NCBI GenBank assembly: GCA_920105625.2
Contig: OV050031.1
Coordinates: 132,448,514-132,512,513, forward strand
Length of the DNA: 64,000 nt
Source: Clusia tigrina
Lineage: Eukaryota; Arthropoda; Insecta; Diptera; Clusiidae
Direction: 5' to 3'
In this document: one piece after another, positions 32,945 to 44,190 of the stretch
Layout: each line of letters opens with the position of its first letter
How positions within the stretch are numbered: position 1 is the first letter of the stretch
Translations under genes and position numbers: made by a program
Notes under the pieces: generated by a model
Told to the model about the DNA's origin: nothing
Databases searched by the model: none
What the model saw: the letters and a program-made list of their open reading frames with translations, nothing else

Positions 32945-33900
32945 TTAAATTACATTGTATGTCTTTAATTGATTATTATGTACTTTCTTAGGTGTACCAT
33001 TATATTGTATTAATGAATTTACTCCTAACTTATCTAGTATTTTATATGGTCCTTTATATGGATTCATATTCTTTTTCCTATTTTCTACTTTTAATAGAAC
33101 TAAATCTCCTATTTCTACATTAAGTGTATTCGTATTAGTTTTTGAGCCAGTTAGTGTACGTTTTGTTTTGCTTTCATTAGCATTTGTTTTGCCTTTTCGT
33201 GGGCATATCAAAATCTCGTTTTAGCTCGTTGGCGTAATTTTCAAAATCGCAAATTTTTGTATTATTTTCTATTACTTCATTAGGTAAACATGGGAGTTTC
33301 CCAAATATTAATTCATATGGCGTGTAGCCCGTGTCAACATGTGGCATTGTGTTGTAAATGAAAGTGAAGTACGGAATCCACTTATCCCATTCGTCGTCAT
33401 TTGTCGATCTCAGTAGGAATTCATTCAAAACTCTGTGGTTGCGTTCTAATGAACCTATTGTTTCGTGGTGGTATGGTGTCGAAAATTTTTGTTGTATTTT
33501 GAGCACTGCACATATGTTTGCCATTAGCTCGTTTGTAAATTCTGTCTCGTTGTCAGATTTAAATATTTTAAAGTGTCCGTATTTTAGAATGAATTATTCA
33601 ACTAGTGGCTTGGCTGTTGTGTGTGCATCTTTTGTTATCATTGGGTGTGCGATTACAAATTTGGTCAGCTCGCACTGCATGGTCAGTATTCGTTTCAAAT
33701 TTTAAGTGGTCCTACGGTGTCGATGAATATTACTTCAAAGCTGTTATTAGGGGTGTCTGTTATTGTAAGTGGTTCTTTTGTGTGTGTTGCTTGTTTGTGT
33801 CGTACACATAAGTCATAGTTCGTAATAAATTATTTTACCATTTACCACTTTATTCATATTTTTACATATATATATCTGTTTTAATTTATTTATTTGTTTA
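32945..33900 (-). pseudogene. Element B integrase
   Basis: Minus-strand segments encode an integrase. Near 33820-33650 there is the zinc-site CxxC region followed by a core start (EVIFIDTVGPL), with stops between. 33524-33177 is open with FSTPYHHETIGSLERNHRVL, carrying the catalytic Glu, then YTPYELIFGKLP. 33211-32945 carries the C-terminal barrel (GDLVLLKVENR, NPYKGPYKILDKLG). The middle catalytic Asp region (33530-33600) is shifted. It would have inserted element cDNA. Decay is moderate. Confidence 0.8.
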
Positions 33901-34588
33901 TTTTTTTATCAGGATTTTTTCTAATTATTAAATGACCTCCTTGTGTTGCATTATGATACTCATCTATCAGTTTATATTCATTTAATTCTCTTTCTGGGGC
34001 GGCATATGTCATAATTTTTAATTTGAGGATTTTCATTCTTTATCTTTATTTGCGCATTCATTTCTTTAAATTCTTCTTTGGCACATATTTTAAATATTTC
34101 ATCATTGTTTGCTATATACGAGTATATGTATTTAGCTTATTCATTTTTTTTTCTTTGTTCCTTTTGGATATCAATTTCCTCAGAATCGAGTCTAGTCTCG
34201 CTGATTTATCATTGATTCCTGCATGCTTTATATCTTCATTATTCCTATATCCTATATCAATTTCTTCAGTATCGAATCTTGTTTCGCTGATTTATCACTG
34301 TATTATTTATGTATACTTGATGATAGCTTCTTCTGGTTCGAATCTTAATTCGCCGAATTATCACTACATCTCAGGTGGATTTCTTTATACCCAATTTTTC
34401 TTGTGCACTTTCCTTTCTTTCATTTGCCATTGCAAATTCTTTTATTTCTTCTTATATTTGACGTCATTTATAGATGTGCAATCCCAAATTTGAAGTTGAT
34501 TAGACTTCTGCCGAGATATACAGTTCTCTATTTCCTCTCTTAGCTTTTCCGCTTTAGACATGCCCCTTGTAATTATTAGCGATTTTCA

Positions 34589-35200
34589 TCAATATTCATT
34601 GGTATTATATTCTTGAGTATGCTGGAGTTTAATTGTATTTTTGATAACGCGTCTTTGTTCGAATTCATTTGATCCTTTTTTATAGTATGTTAAAATCAAA
34701 ATGGTATTTTTGTCATTGTTAAAATTATAAATTTTTAACCATATAAATTGTAAAAATTGCTTTTTAGTAACTGGTTTATCTAAACATATTTTCAATTCAA
34801 AACTTAAATATAAAATTGTTGTAAAATTGTTTTTACACTATTTCTTAAAAATTACGTAATTGGTCTTGATTGCTTCTCAAGTTCTATTTGGTGGAATGAA
34901 CTGGTCATATCTAGAGTTGAAAACCATTTTGCTCTGCCTAACTTGTTTGAATGTCTTCTAGTCTCGTTAGCGGGAATTTATCATTTACTATTTTGTCATT
35001 CAGTTTTCTAAAATCCATTCACTACAAGTCTCCATTTCTTTTTGTCAATAGTGTTCTTTTTAGGAACCAAAAGGAGTGGAGCATTTTATGGGCTGACTGA
35101 AGGTTCAATGATTTCATCCTGTAGCATTTTCAGCACCTGTTCATTCACAATTTCTGTGTGTGGCAGTCTGTAGTTTTTAATGTGTCATGTGTCGTTATGG
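34589..35200 (-). pseudogene. Element B reverse transcriptase and RNase H remnants
   Basis: Minus 35160-34980 encodes an RT start: LQDEIIEPSVSP, NAPLLLVPKKNTIDKKKWR. It is followed by the FSTLDMTSSFHQIELEKQSR palm entry at 34930-34870. The frame then jumps straight to RNase H-end-like sequence (34795-34589, YYKKGSNEFE), so the catalytic RT loop and most of RNase H are deleted. Several stops are present. Confidence 0.75.
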
Positions 35201-35656
35201 TTTGTGTGTAAAAATTGTTTGTCGAAAGTGGTTCGTCTTCAAGATGAAAAACTTCTTGGTATTGTCTTAGGATGTTTATGAGTTGGGTTTTTGTCATTTC
35301 GTCTGTGCAGTTAAAATTTAAAGTTTCAATGATTTTCTGTAGTCTGTTTTCATTGTAATTATCCTGCGTACTGTACTTTAGTATGTCATAATTTTTTAGT
35401 GATTCAGTTTCAAATTGTCTGCAGTTTAAAATTACCTCTTTGTTTGTTGTATTTAGAATTTTTATGTGGGTTATGCCACTTTTGGGTGCTATGTAATTGC
35501 TTAGAAATATGCCTTATTTTAATTCTTTGTTTAGAAAAATTTTATCTTCATTTATGTTTAATTTTAAGGCTTGTATTATTTCTGTTCTTGCTGGTATTTT
35601 TATTTTTTGAGTATCATGAGATTTAGTGTGCATGGGTATAATAAATGTTTGTTTGT

Positions 35657-36037
35657 TTACGTACGCGGAAATTGTAAACGTTTCATAATCGATTTTTCAA
35701 AGAAATCCCTACCTAGAAAGCTATCTGTTTCTATTGGAAATGTTTTGCTTACTAACTGGAAAAGGTGGTTACAAGATTCTTCTCCAATTTCTAATTGTAA
35801 TTCTATTTGACCTTCAGAATATATTTCTTCATTTGTTATGCCCGTTAATTTGCATTTGTCTTCAGGAAAGTATTCATGGTTTTCTAATTTGCTACTTATT
35901 TTGCGCAATGAGATGTCTGCACCTGTGTCTATTAAAAATGTCATTTTTTGCTTTTTGTGTGTCAGCGTGACGAAATTTGTGTGGTTATCTGATATTTTGT
36001 ACACATTTAATTTTGGCTGTCTAGAATGGTTATGCAT
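35657..36037 (-). pseudogene. Element B aspartic protease
   Basis: The open minus frame carries KMTFLIDTGADISL with the DTGA active site at about residue 38, and SFLGRDFFEKS, the second-half motif. It follows a gag whose zinc-knuckle or basic tail is lost in shifted frames (36040-36730). It would cleave gag-pol. The frame is open for 126 codons, but pol downstream is broken. Confidence 0.75.
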
Positions 36038-36734
36038 TCTGGGCCTTGTTCGTTTCCCGCATCGTGTATCATGTTTACGCGGCGGTTTCTGTTTGAGTTA
36101 TATGTGTTGTTGTTGTTCTGTTGTCTGCCTTGTGAGTTGTCGCTGTTGTTATGTCTGAAGTTGTTGTTATTTTGATTATTGGGATATGTGTTGCTGTAGT
36201 TATTGTTTCTTTGACTGTAATTTATATTGCTACGGTTATTGTTTCTGTTGCTTGCATAGTTAGTGTGGTTGTAGTAATTTTTGTCATAGCGCGTGCTGAA
36301 ATTTTGTCGTGTGTTGTTTGTGTACTGTGGAGAAGGGTTGAATGAATTATATTTGCGCGGAGCGTAGAAATTAGACCTTGTATTGAATGAATTATGTCTT
36401 GAGTTGAATCAATTATGTCTTAATTGCATCAGCTGTAATGTGTTGGGCATTATTCTAGATTCGTTCTCAAGTTCAAGTGTCAATTCTGTTGCTTCTGCTA
36501 GATCTTTCGGTCTGGCAGCAAAATTACCGCTTTGTAATTCTCATTCAGTCCTTTCTTGAAAGTGTCCAATGCTAACTTATTGTTTGTTTTTGTTATTACG
36601 TTTTTTTCTGTTTGTGTAGCTGTCTCTCCTAAATTGTATATGTTGAGTCTGTTTAAACTTGCTATTATTGTTAGAATTTTTTCTTTGTTCGAGTTAATTC
36701 CTGAATTTCTTTGTTGTAAATTATTTAGTCTAGC

Positions 36735-37268
36735 TTATAGCTGTGGTATTGTTGTCGCGTCGTTGTACCTCTGTTGTAGTAGAGTGGTAAGTGTATTTAA
36801 GTCTTCTGGTTTTGTGTAACCTCCTATTGCTGTTCTTACATTGGCAGTTAATTTGGCATGGTAGATATACTCTAATAAATCTGTCTGTCCTGACTCGTTG
36901 AGTGATTTGTTTATCAGCTCAGCGGTGATTACAAAGCTATCTAATTCTCTGAAGTTGCCCATAAATGTGGGTAGAGAATTTGATGCTGTTTCTATGCGAA
37001 AAGATGCCATGTTGTCTGTTGGATCGCTTTCTTCTACGAGTTGATTTGATAGAAGGGTTTTTAGGGTGGAATAAGTGTTAGCGAAGCAAATTTTTATTAC
37101 AGTTAGATCTTTATTGTCGGTGTCGGTCTCTAGAGAATCATTTAATTCGTTTCTAATTGTGTCTATTAATTTTAGATTTGCTGTAATTGTTTTGTTTGTG
37201 TGTATTCTGTTCGGATTTTTCCTTAGTGTCATTAGTATTTCTTTTAAGGCGTTCAATTTTAAGTCCAT
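36735..37268 (-). pseudogene. Element B gag, N-terminal part open
   Basis: Starting at an ATG at 37268 (MDLKLNALKEILMTLRKN), 177 codons are open. SLPTFMGNFRELDSFVITAE and LLEYIYHAKLTANVRTAIGG match the capsid region of 17.6/ZAM-type gypsy gags. A stop follows TIPQL; the remainder (to about 36040) continues with breaks and is Asn/Arg rich. The product would form the particle shell. Confidence 0.75.
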
Positions 37269-37970
37269 TTAGGATCAAAGTTAGAAATTTGTTTTAAAAA
37301 ATTTTTTAATTTTTTTTGTTTATATTTATTTACTTATTTAGACTGCTGTAATAGCGTTGCTATTACCGTCATTTTTGTATTGGTGAACTTAGTATTTGAA
37401 ATATTTATCTATTTATCAAAATCATTATAACAAAAAAAATTATTAAATATGATTCTGGAATTGATGAGTAGGTGATTTACGTAGACAGCTGGTTGTTGTT
37501 TATTGTTGCATCTTGGTGCTGCGGCTTGCTCTGGCTTTTTCCCATTTTTCGAGCGCCTCAATCATCCGTATTGTCTCGTTTTCGATTGTGGTATTGTTAT
37601 TATAATCTTCAATCGTTGCCGTGCCAATTTTTCCAATCATGCGCCAAGTTATTCGCATGCATGCAATCTTGTCATTTTCTTCAATTTTTGATTTGGAGTT
37701 TAATTTTTTCAATTTCCACCCAGATACGTGTGGCCTCATTCCAAGGAGGTGGGTTGATGTCGTCTCTAACGATTGAAAGTAGGTGGGATAGTTGGAGTCA
37801 TATTAATTTTAAATTTTAGTTTTCTAATATGAATTATTACTAATACATAATATAAGCAATTTTAGCAATAAAATATTTATATTTTAAAGCAAACATCAAG
37901 TTGTTGATTAACATTACAAATCAATTTCAAATTTTAATTCATATATTCGTAGTAGTGGTAATGGCTGTAC
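37269..37970. other. Leader of element B, no clear gene
   Basis: The region upstream of B gag contains a 79-codon minus frame (37739-37500, WRMIGKIGTATIEDYNNNTT) of unknown meaning. It may be leader sequence or part of a lost upstream frame. The rest is AT-rich. Confidence 0.4.
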
Positions 37971-37974
37971 GGGT

Positions 37975-39178
37975 TAGGCTAAGGCCTTTATGCACTGCGA
38001 CCAACTTGATCTATTGTGCGCCCCTTCGTACTTAATTATTTAGTATACTTAGAATATCAAGGAATCGAACCAACTCCTTTGGAGAGAGCATTTGAAGGTC
38101 TTCATCTTCTAGTAAATAAGAACCTAAAATCCTGTCTCTCCTGTGGCCTAATGCGTCACAGTTGGTGATTAAGTGTCCAATAGACTCCTCATCATCACAG
38201 AAGAATCTGCAAATGCTCGTGCTAGATATACCAATTTGGGTAGGAGTTTGTTGCAGGCGAAGTGGCCTGTTAATGCTCCAGAGAGTAATCTAAGGCATTT
38301 TTTGTTTAAGGTAAGAGTGATGTTTGCTCTGTTAGCGTCAAAGCTCAGGAATTTTTTGGAGTGATTGAGGATGTCAATGCCATTCCAATATTCACTGATT
38401 TTATGTTGGATCCATTTTTTGGTCTCTTGTTTTATGTTGTTTTTATTAAAGCCAAAGAAGGGGGTGGGTCAAATAAATGATCCTTCAGCCCCTTTTTTGG
38501 CATAAAGGTCTGCCTTTTCGTTACCTTCATGTCCTTCGTGTCCTGACCCAAATCAGAGAGACCTGATTGTGGATGGCCAGTTCGTTGAGTGCGTTGTTAC
38601 ACTCTATAAGGACTTTTGATGTAAATGTGTAGCTTTAAAGAGCTTTGGGGTTGATTGACTGTCTGAGAGTATTTTAATTTTCACTCCTTTAAGTCCACTT
38701 TTAGATAAGATTTCCACTGTTTCCATTATAGCATAGAGCTCCGCATAGAAAATCGTGGTATCTGCACTTAGGGTTATTGATTTATTGATTTGTGTGCTCT
38801 AGGTCCCACTGTTCCTGCTCCTAACCCCTGGAGCGTTTTGGATCCATCTGTATACCATTTTTGCGAATCATCGTGTAGCTATGTTGGGCTATCGTTCCAC
38901 TCCTCCCTTGATGTGAATATGACATTGTACCTCTTGGTGAAGAGTGCTTGCCTTGCAGCTTCCTCTTTTATTGCTAGGTGTAGCGGTAGTAAATTTAACA
39001 GCGCTTCCTTGCCTGCAGTTGGGGTATTTCTCATAGCCCCTGTGGTGCTTAGGTATGCCAGCCTTTGTAATTTGCTGTAATATGGTTTTTGTGTGTTTTG
39101 TTTTTCCCCACCATACCAATGCCCAATATAGTATGATGGGTCTAACGATTTGGGTGTATATCCAGAAGGTCATTTTGG
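37975..39178 (-). mobile_element. 5'-truncated RNase H LINE inserted in the leader of B
   Basis: On the minus strand: post-RT region 39173-38889 (YTQIVRPIILYWALVWWGK, KAGIPKHHRGYEK), then RNase H with KWYTDGSKTLQGLGAG-like sequence near 38860-38800, FYAELYAIMETVE, ILSDSQS and GHEGHEGNEKADLYAKKGA (38750-38480). The tail CRFFCDDEESIGHLIT follows near 38215-38165, then a 3'UTR with the CACAATAGA and GTCGCAGTGCATAAAGGCC motif ending near 37975. It is the same family as the LINE at 1-3300, cut at its 5' end as usual for target-primed insertion. Confidence 0.8.
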
Positions 39179-39559
39179 GGCTCAGACCCCAGGATTTTCA
39201 CAGAAGTTGTTGTAGTCCAAAGGTTTTTCGTTGCCTTTTCGTCGTACTTTAATATGTTTCTTTGTTTTCTCTATTCTTCTTCCTTTCTATTTGTTGCTTC
39301 TTCTCTAAATGCTTCTTTTTCTCCTTGACTTCTTCTTTGCTCTCTGCTTCGTCATTTTTCCAATTCTTGAGTCACATTTGCTGCGTCGGTTGCTCCTTCT
39401 TTTTTAATTTGTCGCCTATTGTACTTTTCGATTGCGGGTCACAGTTGATAATCTTTGATAGAACATAAGCTGGAAATGCATGGTAGTCGGCACGTATTCT
39501 TACATATGCCAGAATATTGGTCCACCGTTTCTGGATAATTTTCAGGATCTTCTTCAGGC

Positions 39560-39694
39560 TATTCATTAATAGCAGGATCGGTTGCAGGATTGGTCGTACG
39601 ATCTTTGGCTGCTTTTCAGGTCCCAGGTCAGTTGCAGGATTTTAAAATATCTTTCGGCTACTTTTCAGGTCCCGGGTCAGTTGCAGGATTGCCG
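39560..39694 (-). repeat. Short repeats in the leader next to the 5' LTR of B
   Basis: CAGTTGCAGGATT and CTTTTCAGGTCCC(A/G)GGTCAG recur two to three times between 39585 and 39692. No TGG-type primer site is obvious directly next to the LTR (minus strand reads CGGCAATCCTGCAAC after it), so the primer of B is unidentified. Confidence 0.6.
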
Positions 39695-40415
39695 TGTAGT
39701 ATGTTGACCGTTAGCCTTGTAGGATCCTCATGTATGGTTGATTGAATACGTTGGTCACGCAGGATCGGTTTTTGAGTCAATTGCAGATTCCATACAAAGT
39801 ATAGATGCAAGAGAGTGCTATGGAGACGAAGTGCCTGACACGCGGAAGCGGAATGACACCCTCAGCAAACGTTTTGACCGGCAGAGTGTGCCGTTGGCCA
39901 AGCTATTGGTTGTGCAGTTCTAAGTCTTTCCTGACTTAGATCACGAGAAATAAAAGGATTGACTAATGCGAGTTGCAGTTATAGTTGTCTTCTGATTAAC
40001 TCTGGTTTATTTGGTGGCTCGCTGGCTCTTTTATATTATTTAATTTATGTTGTTTTCTTATTCTAACTGATATAAAATATATCTGTCTTATTTCTACTAG
40101 TTACAAATCATATTCCCGAAATTAATCTCAAGTATCGGATTACCCATATTATTCATTGACGAATCATCGTCTTTGTTTATATTAATGATTTTGAGTGCAA
40201 GTTCAGGTCTAAAGTCACTACACTGTCCAATATGCATACGACGCTGCAATATAGGCAGCGTGTGTTAATGAACCACCAAAATTCTTGTCTAGCGTATTTG
40301 GGGATTGAGTGCAATTGCACACGTTGCGCTATTGTCAGTTCGTTTGCATATGCGACTTTCTGCGGTGCTTATGACGATGTATGGTCGTCAGTGTACACTT
40401 GTGTGGTACACTACA
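39695..40415 (-). repeat. 5' LTR of element B (721 bp, intact)
   Basis: The minus strand starts TGTAGTGTACCACAC at 40415 and ends CATACTACA at 39695. It is followed outward by GGAG at 40416-40419, matching GGAG at 23344-23347. Confidence 0.9.
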
Positions 40416-41700
40416 GGAGGCCCCAGGGGGCATTTTTAATACGGAACACTGGATGAGCTAAATAATTACAAATGCTATATAAAATAGAATAATCGAGTTG
40501 CAAATTGCTGGATGTATAAGATTATGCAAAATTTGTCTGACATTGTAATTTCTGATTAATTTGAATATAATTTTAATGATAAACATTTTACACCTCTTTC
40601 TGTCTGTTTCATTACAAAAATATTTCTTGTTTATATTAGTGAAAATACTACATTAAAAATTTGTGAAAATCATTTATATAAAATTGAACTATTTTCTGAA
40701 ATTTTTATTATTAAAAAGTGTGTTTGCGTTCACTACATATGTGGTTCATTATAAAGTTTATCCTTCTTTACGTGTGATATACAAAATGATTTCATGGATT
40801 TGCATTTTTTTCAGTCACTGGAAAGTACCCGCCGAATGCTTGCTCTTTGTGAAGAGGTAATTTATTGTTTTTATAAATGTAGATCTAAATTAAAAAGTTT
40901 ATGAACACAATTGCGTATAATTTATTTAAGAAATTATTTCATTCAATTTTCCATTAATTTGTAAGCATGAAATCTTATTGGAAAGATTCACAGATTTTGA
41001 ATATATTTGATGTACGTTTCCCAAATTATGTAATTAAACTTAAGTTTTCTTTCGGGCTATGCAGTGAATATTGCCTTCCTAAACTCAATGTATACAGCTG
41101 TTTCATTTGTTTTTTCCGCGATTTAATTTTTGTTGCTAAGAGAGCAATATTTAATGCATTAATTTACACAAGTATTTTTTAAAGAGACCACAAATCATTT
41201 TATTGTTATTTACATAAAAGTAAAAGAAAAATATAGTATTGAGTGACTACAAAAAATATTTTTAGTAAAGTTTAAAACGCTCAATTTTTAAATATTCAGT
41301 TTGATGAGATTATCAATATAGGGTTCTAAACCAAATTAATGAAATTTTTAAACCCTATTTGTCATAGGAGGAATGCCAATTATTATTGCAATTTATATTA
41401 TATAAATTCACATTTTGTCTATGATTAATTTGTTCTAATACTTTGAAAGTTTTTTAAAAATTTTTCTATGGAGAGATGAAACCCAATTTTTCGCAATCAT
41501 TCGTTCAAGAAAGTTAAATTTCAAAAAAATTAATTGGTTAATTTTCTGAATGTCTCAAAAAGTCAATGGTAAAATAATGATGCCTATGGTCGGCGTATGG
41601 CAGCCCTATGGCTTATGCCCCATGATCAGCTCAACCAATGATCGAAGATCTTTCTTTCGTAATGTTAAATTGAATTTACAACTCTATTTTTTCGGTTCTG
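40416..41700. other. AT-rich flank of element B, nothing recognised
   Basis: Short frames only (40663-40860, 40967-41182, 41550-41738) with no motifs. No repeat array or RNA gene was seen. Confidence 0.4.
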
Positions 41701-41704
41701 TTTT

Positions 41705-42180
41705 GGAGACATCTGAACTGCACCATCGGTCCTTGTGAATATTATTCACGTGGCTCTGGATCCAATCAATAGCTTCTTCAAATCTCACAGCCATAAATGG
41801 CTCTGGTTCCATGGGAGTAGCCGCAGATCAAAAGTTTCCATCGCAGTGTCACATAGCCCACATAAATTCCACAAAATTCCGCCTTACGACGGAGTTATGT
41901 TTCGACTAAAGTCGTTAATGTGTTTTCTAGGGCCTTCAGTGCAGCCTGATTGTCACACTAAGTACTTGGCAAGTGCCACACTTAGAAATCTTGTCCAGAA
42001 TTCTCTATATGCTGGCGCATATACTGAGGGTATCCTCGAGCAACTTCTGCCATGGTGCAAATATCGTTTGTCTCTCCAACGGTTAACAGTCTCCTTAATA
42101 ATATTAAACTGATCCACTTTACAGCAGTTTCGTCCTCCACAAGTCTTCTAGCAGCTGACAATATATTATTAGCAGACACT
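41705..42180 (-). pseudogene. Possible LINE RNase H fragment, strongly decayed
   Basis: The minus strand contains SDNQAALKALENT-like sequence near 41955 (read as CDNQAALKALE), the catalytic D box of LINE RNase H. After several breaks, EPEPFMAVRFEEAIDWIQS follows near 41810-41755, placed and worded like the region after the last RNase H motif in RNase H LINEs. A 65-codon frame before it (42179-41982) is unrecognised. The call rests on short matches. Confidence 0.4.
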
Positions 42181-42329
42181 TGAAGGGGTAACGCTCATAA
42201 CACGTTCCTGACGTAATTACCAATCGGTATCCTGGGAGGATTAACTGTTCGACCAATAGGTGGAATTTGATGGTGAAAGTTTAAATATTTTCCCCTTAAT
42301 CAAAAAAAAAAAACATTTAACAAAAAAAA

Positions 42330-42495
<166 letters not shown>

Positions 42496-42540
42496 TTGTA
42501 TATGTATAATTATATGTAATTAAGGGAAACATAATGATTA

Positions 42541-42850
42541 TGGTTTATTTAATAGTTTTAGTGTTCACTTTTAACGTAATTTAACTTAAATAATTTAATA
42601 GTTTTAATTCACATATCACTTAAATAATTTAATATTATTCAATTCACAATTAACTCAGATAATATAATAGCTTTAATTCACATTTAGCTTAAATAATTTA
42701 ATATTCTTCACTTCATATTTGACTCAGATATTTTAATAGTTTTAATTCATATTTAACTTAAATAATTTAATATTCTTCACTTCACATTTAACTCCGATAA
42801 TTTAATAGTTTTAATTCACATTTAACTTAAATAATTTAATATATAAATTT
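42541..42850 (+). repeat. About 69-bp AT-rich tandem repeat, about four copies
   Basis: TTTAATAGTTTTAATTCACAT with AACTTAAATAATTTAATATT recurs with phase starts near 42590, 42660, 42729 and 42797. Half-units (TTTAATATTCTTCACTTCA) alternate, suggesting an older unit of about 35 bp. Confidence 0.8.
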
Positions 42851-42859
42851 TAATTCAGG

Positions 42860-43117
42860 AGTTAGAGCCACCACGCTTTCGGTCAGGTGTTTAGCGAGAA
42901 CTATATTCTTTCTCTCTCACCTCTGTCGCAAACATGCTATGGCGCCAGTAATTGTAAGTAGGGTGCTCACTACAATTCCTACGTATAGGGTGCTTGCACA
43001 CAATTACTACAACTCGGCCATACCTGACAACGCCTTCGTCCTCGAACGTGACTACCACTTTTTTATGTTGTCAGCGGAAGACGACGTCACTCAAGGCCCC
43101 TCGCAGCTCCTCACTCT
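42860..43117. other. Unassigned stretch before hairpin
   Basis: A somewhat GC-richer stretch with GTAGGGTGCTCACTACAATT and TATAGGGTGCTTGCACACAA as a weak internal repeat. No gene recognised. Confidence 0.35.
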
Positions 43118-43233
43118 CTCAACCTTGTCTATGGCCATAATTGAGTTATTTGACGACTATATATATATACGAGTATATATATATATATATATAGTCGTAA
43201 AAAAACTCAATTATGGTCATAGACAAGGTTGAG
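43118..43233. repeat. Long hairpin (palindrome) with TA-rich loop
   Basis: CTCAACCTTGTCTATGGCCA with ATAATTGAGTTATTTGACGACTA (43118-43160) is matched by its inverse at 43190-43233 (TAGTCGTAAAAAAACTCAATTATGGTCATAGACAAGGTTGAG region), with one mismatch and a small indel. The loop is TA repeats. Weaker pairing extends outward (GCAGCTCCTCACT against AGTGGGGAGCGGC) to about 43080 and 43260, so the complete structure spans roughly 180 bases. Confidence 0.85.
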
Positions 43234-43390
43234 AAAGTGGGGAGCGGCTCTTTGACGCGCATTTCGCACCCTTAAAGTGGTCTATACGCAGAAAAATTGG
43301 TACTACGACTCGGTGTGTTATTGATATACTGATGAACCTGGCCAACGTACTTATTCCATTCCTGGATTCACATCAGATAACTTGGCTACG

Positions 43391-43425
43391 GGTTAGGCTA
43401 AGGCCTTTATGCACTGCGACCATTA
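43391..43425 (-). mobile_element. 3'-terminal scrap of the RNase H LINE family
   Basis: GGGTTAGGCTAAGGCCTTTA followed by TGCACTGCGACCA equals the 3' end of the LINE at 37975. Only the last 35 or so bases are present, an extreme 5' truncation or a fragment. Confidence 0.7.
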
Positions 43426-43633
43426 TCACTACTACGCGATGAATTTGCTTCACTTTTCCATTTCCCCTAGGTACACCAGTAGTAATTGACAAATGCAGTA
43501 TCTTGTTGCTTTTGCAATAATTCTCAAAACTATTTGAAGATAAAGCTGTTCCCCTATATATGATAACTGTCCGGACCGTATTTGTTGGTCCTCGAGAGCG
43601 TCCTCTTGCTGCTTGTCCTGGCGCGCGAGTACC

Positions 43634-44079
43634 TGTAAATCTAGATTAACTCTTTAGAATAAAACATTACATCACTTTTGCTTTAAAAACAACAAGACGC
43701 TTTATTCTTAAAATACTAATTCTTATATACTATTCACAAGAAACAATTACAGTCTACGTATTGACTTTTCTGGTGTTCCAGTTACGCAATTGTTGATTGG
43801 TGTCAGTGGCTCAAGCCAGCTGACCTACTGAATGTAAAACTGTCGTCGGTGCATTCTAAGTGCCCTTCGTCAGATTGACTGCGCAACTGTGAGACCCTAA
43901 AAGTTTACATAATAATTAATACTTAAATACTATTCATTTACAATATTTGCACCCTAAAAATATGTGCTCTCTAAATGATTTTAATTGTGTAAAGCTAACC
44001 ACACCAAATGTGTAGTATCTGTTAGGAGTCAGTGCTGTAAGTCAACTACGCGTAGGTAGCTCGTATCTAACTCACAACA
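43634..44079 (-). mobile_element. LTR of element F (probable 3' LTR)
   Basis: The minus strand has a purine tract AAAGAGGGGAGGGA (44093-44080) directly before TGTTGTGAGTTAGATACGAG. A plausible LTR runs to GATTTACA at 43634, giving TGT...ACA ends and 446 bp, with AATAAAG near 43705. The internal region would lie to the right, where a mariner element inserted at 44191 and little coding sequence remains. The second LTR was not found, so the left border is an estimate. Confidence 0.55.
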
Positions 44080-44190
44080 TCCCTCCCCTCTTTCTAAAAG
44101 AAGTTAGTGCAACTAACTTCCATTAAATCTCTATAATATTTTTCTTGCACTATAAACAATTATGTGCATCTATTAACTCTATAGTACATA

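Larger units (their letters stand above)
23348..40415 (-). mobile_element. Gypsy-type LTR retrotransposon B, full length but nested and decayed
   Basis: LTRs begin TGTAGTG and end near ACTACA (5' LTR 40415-39695; 3' LTR 32624-32398 plus 23836-23348). The whole is flanked by GGAG at 23344-23347 and 40416-40419, a perfect 4-bp duplication. Internal genes on the minus strand are gag, protease, RT/RNase H remnants and integrase. About 320 bases separate integrase from the 3' LTR, so there is no env. A polypurine tract precedes the 3' LTR. Insertions are the R/errantivirus A complex in the 3' LTR and a LINE fragment in the leader. RT is deleted and shifted, so it is inactive. Confidence 0.85.

Noticed and set aside
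34023..34493. 156-codon plus frame inside element B
   Set aside because: It is a shadow of the A-rich minus-strand integrase/RNase H region of B.
36151..36345. Val-rich plus frame
   Set aside because: Opposite strand of the Asn/Arg-rich gag tail of element B (GTT/TTG-rich complement).
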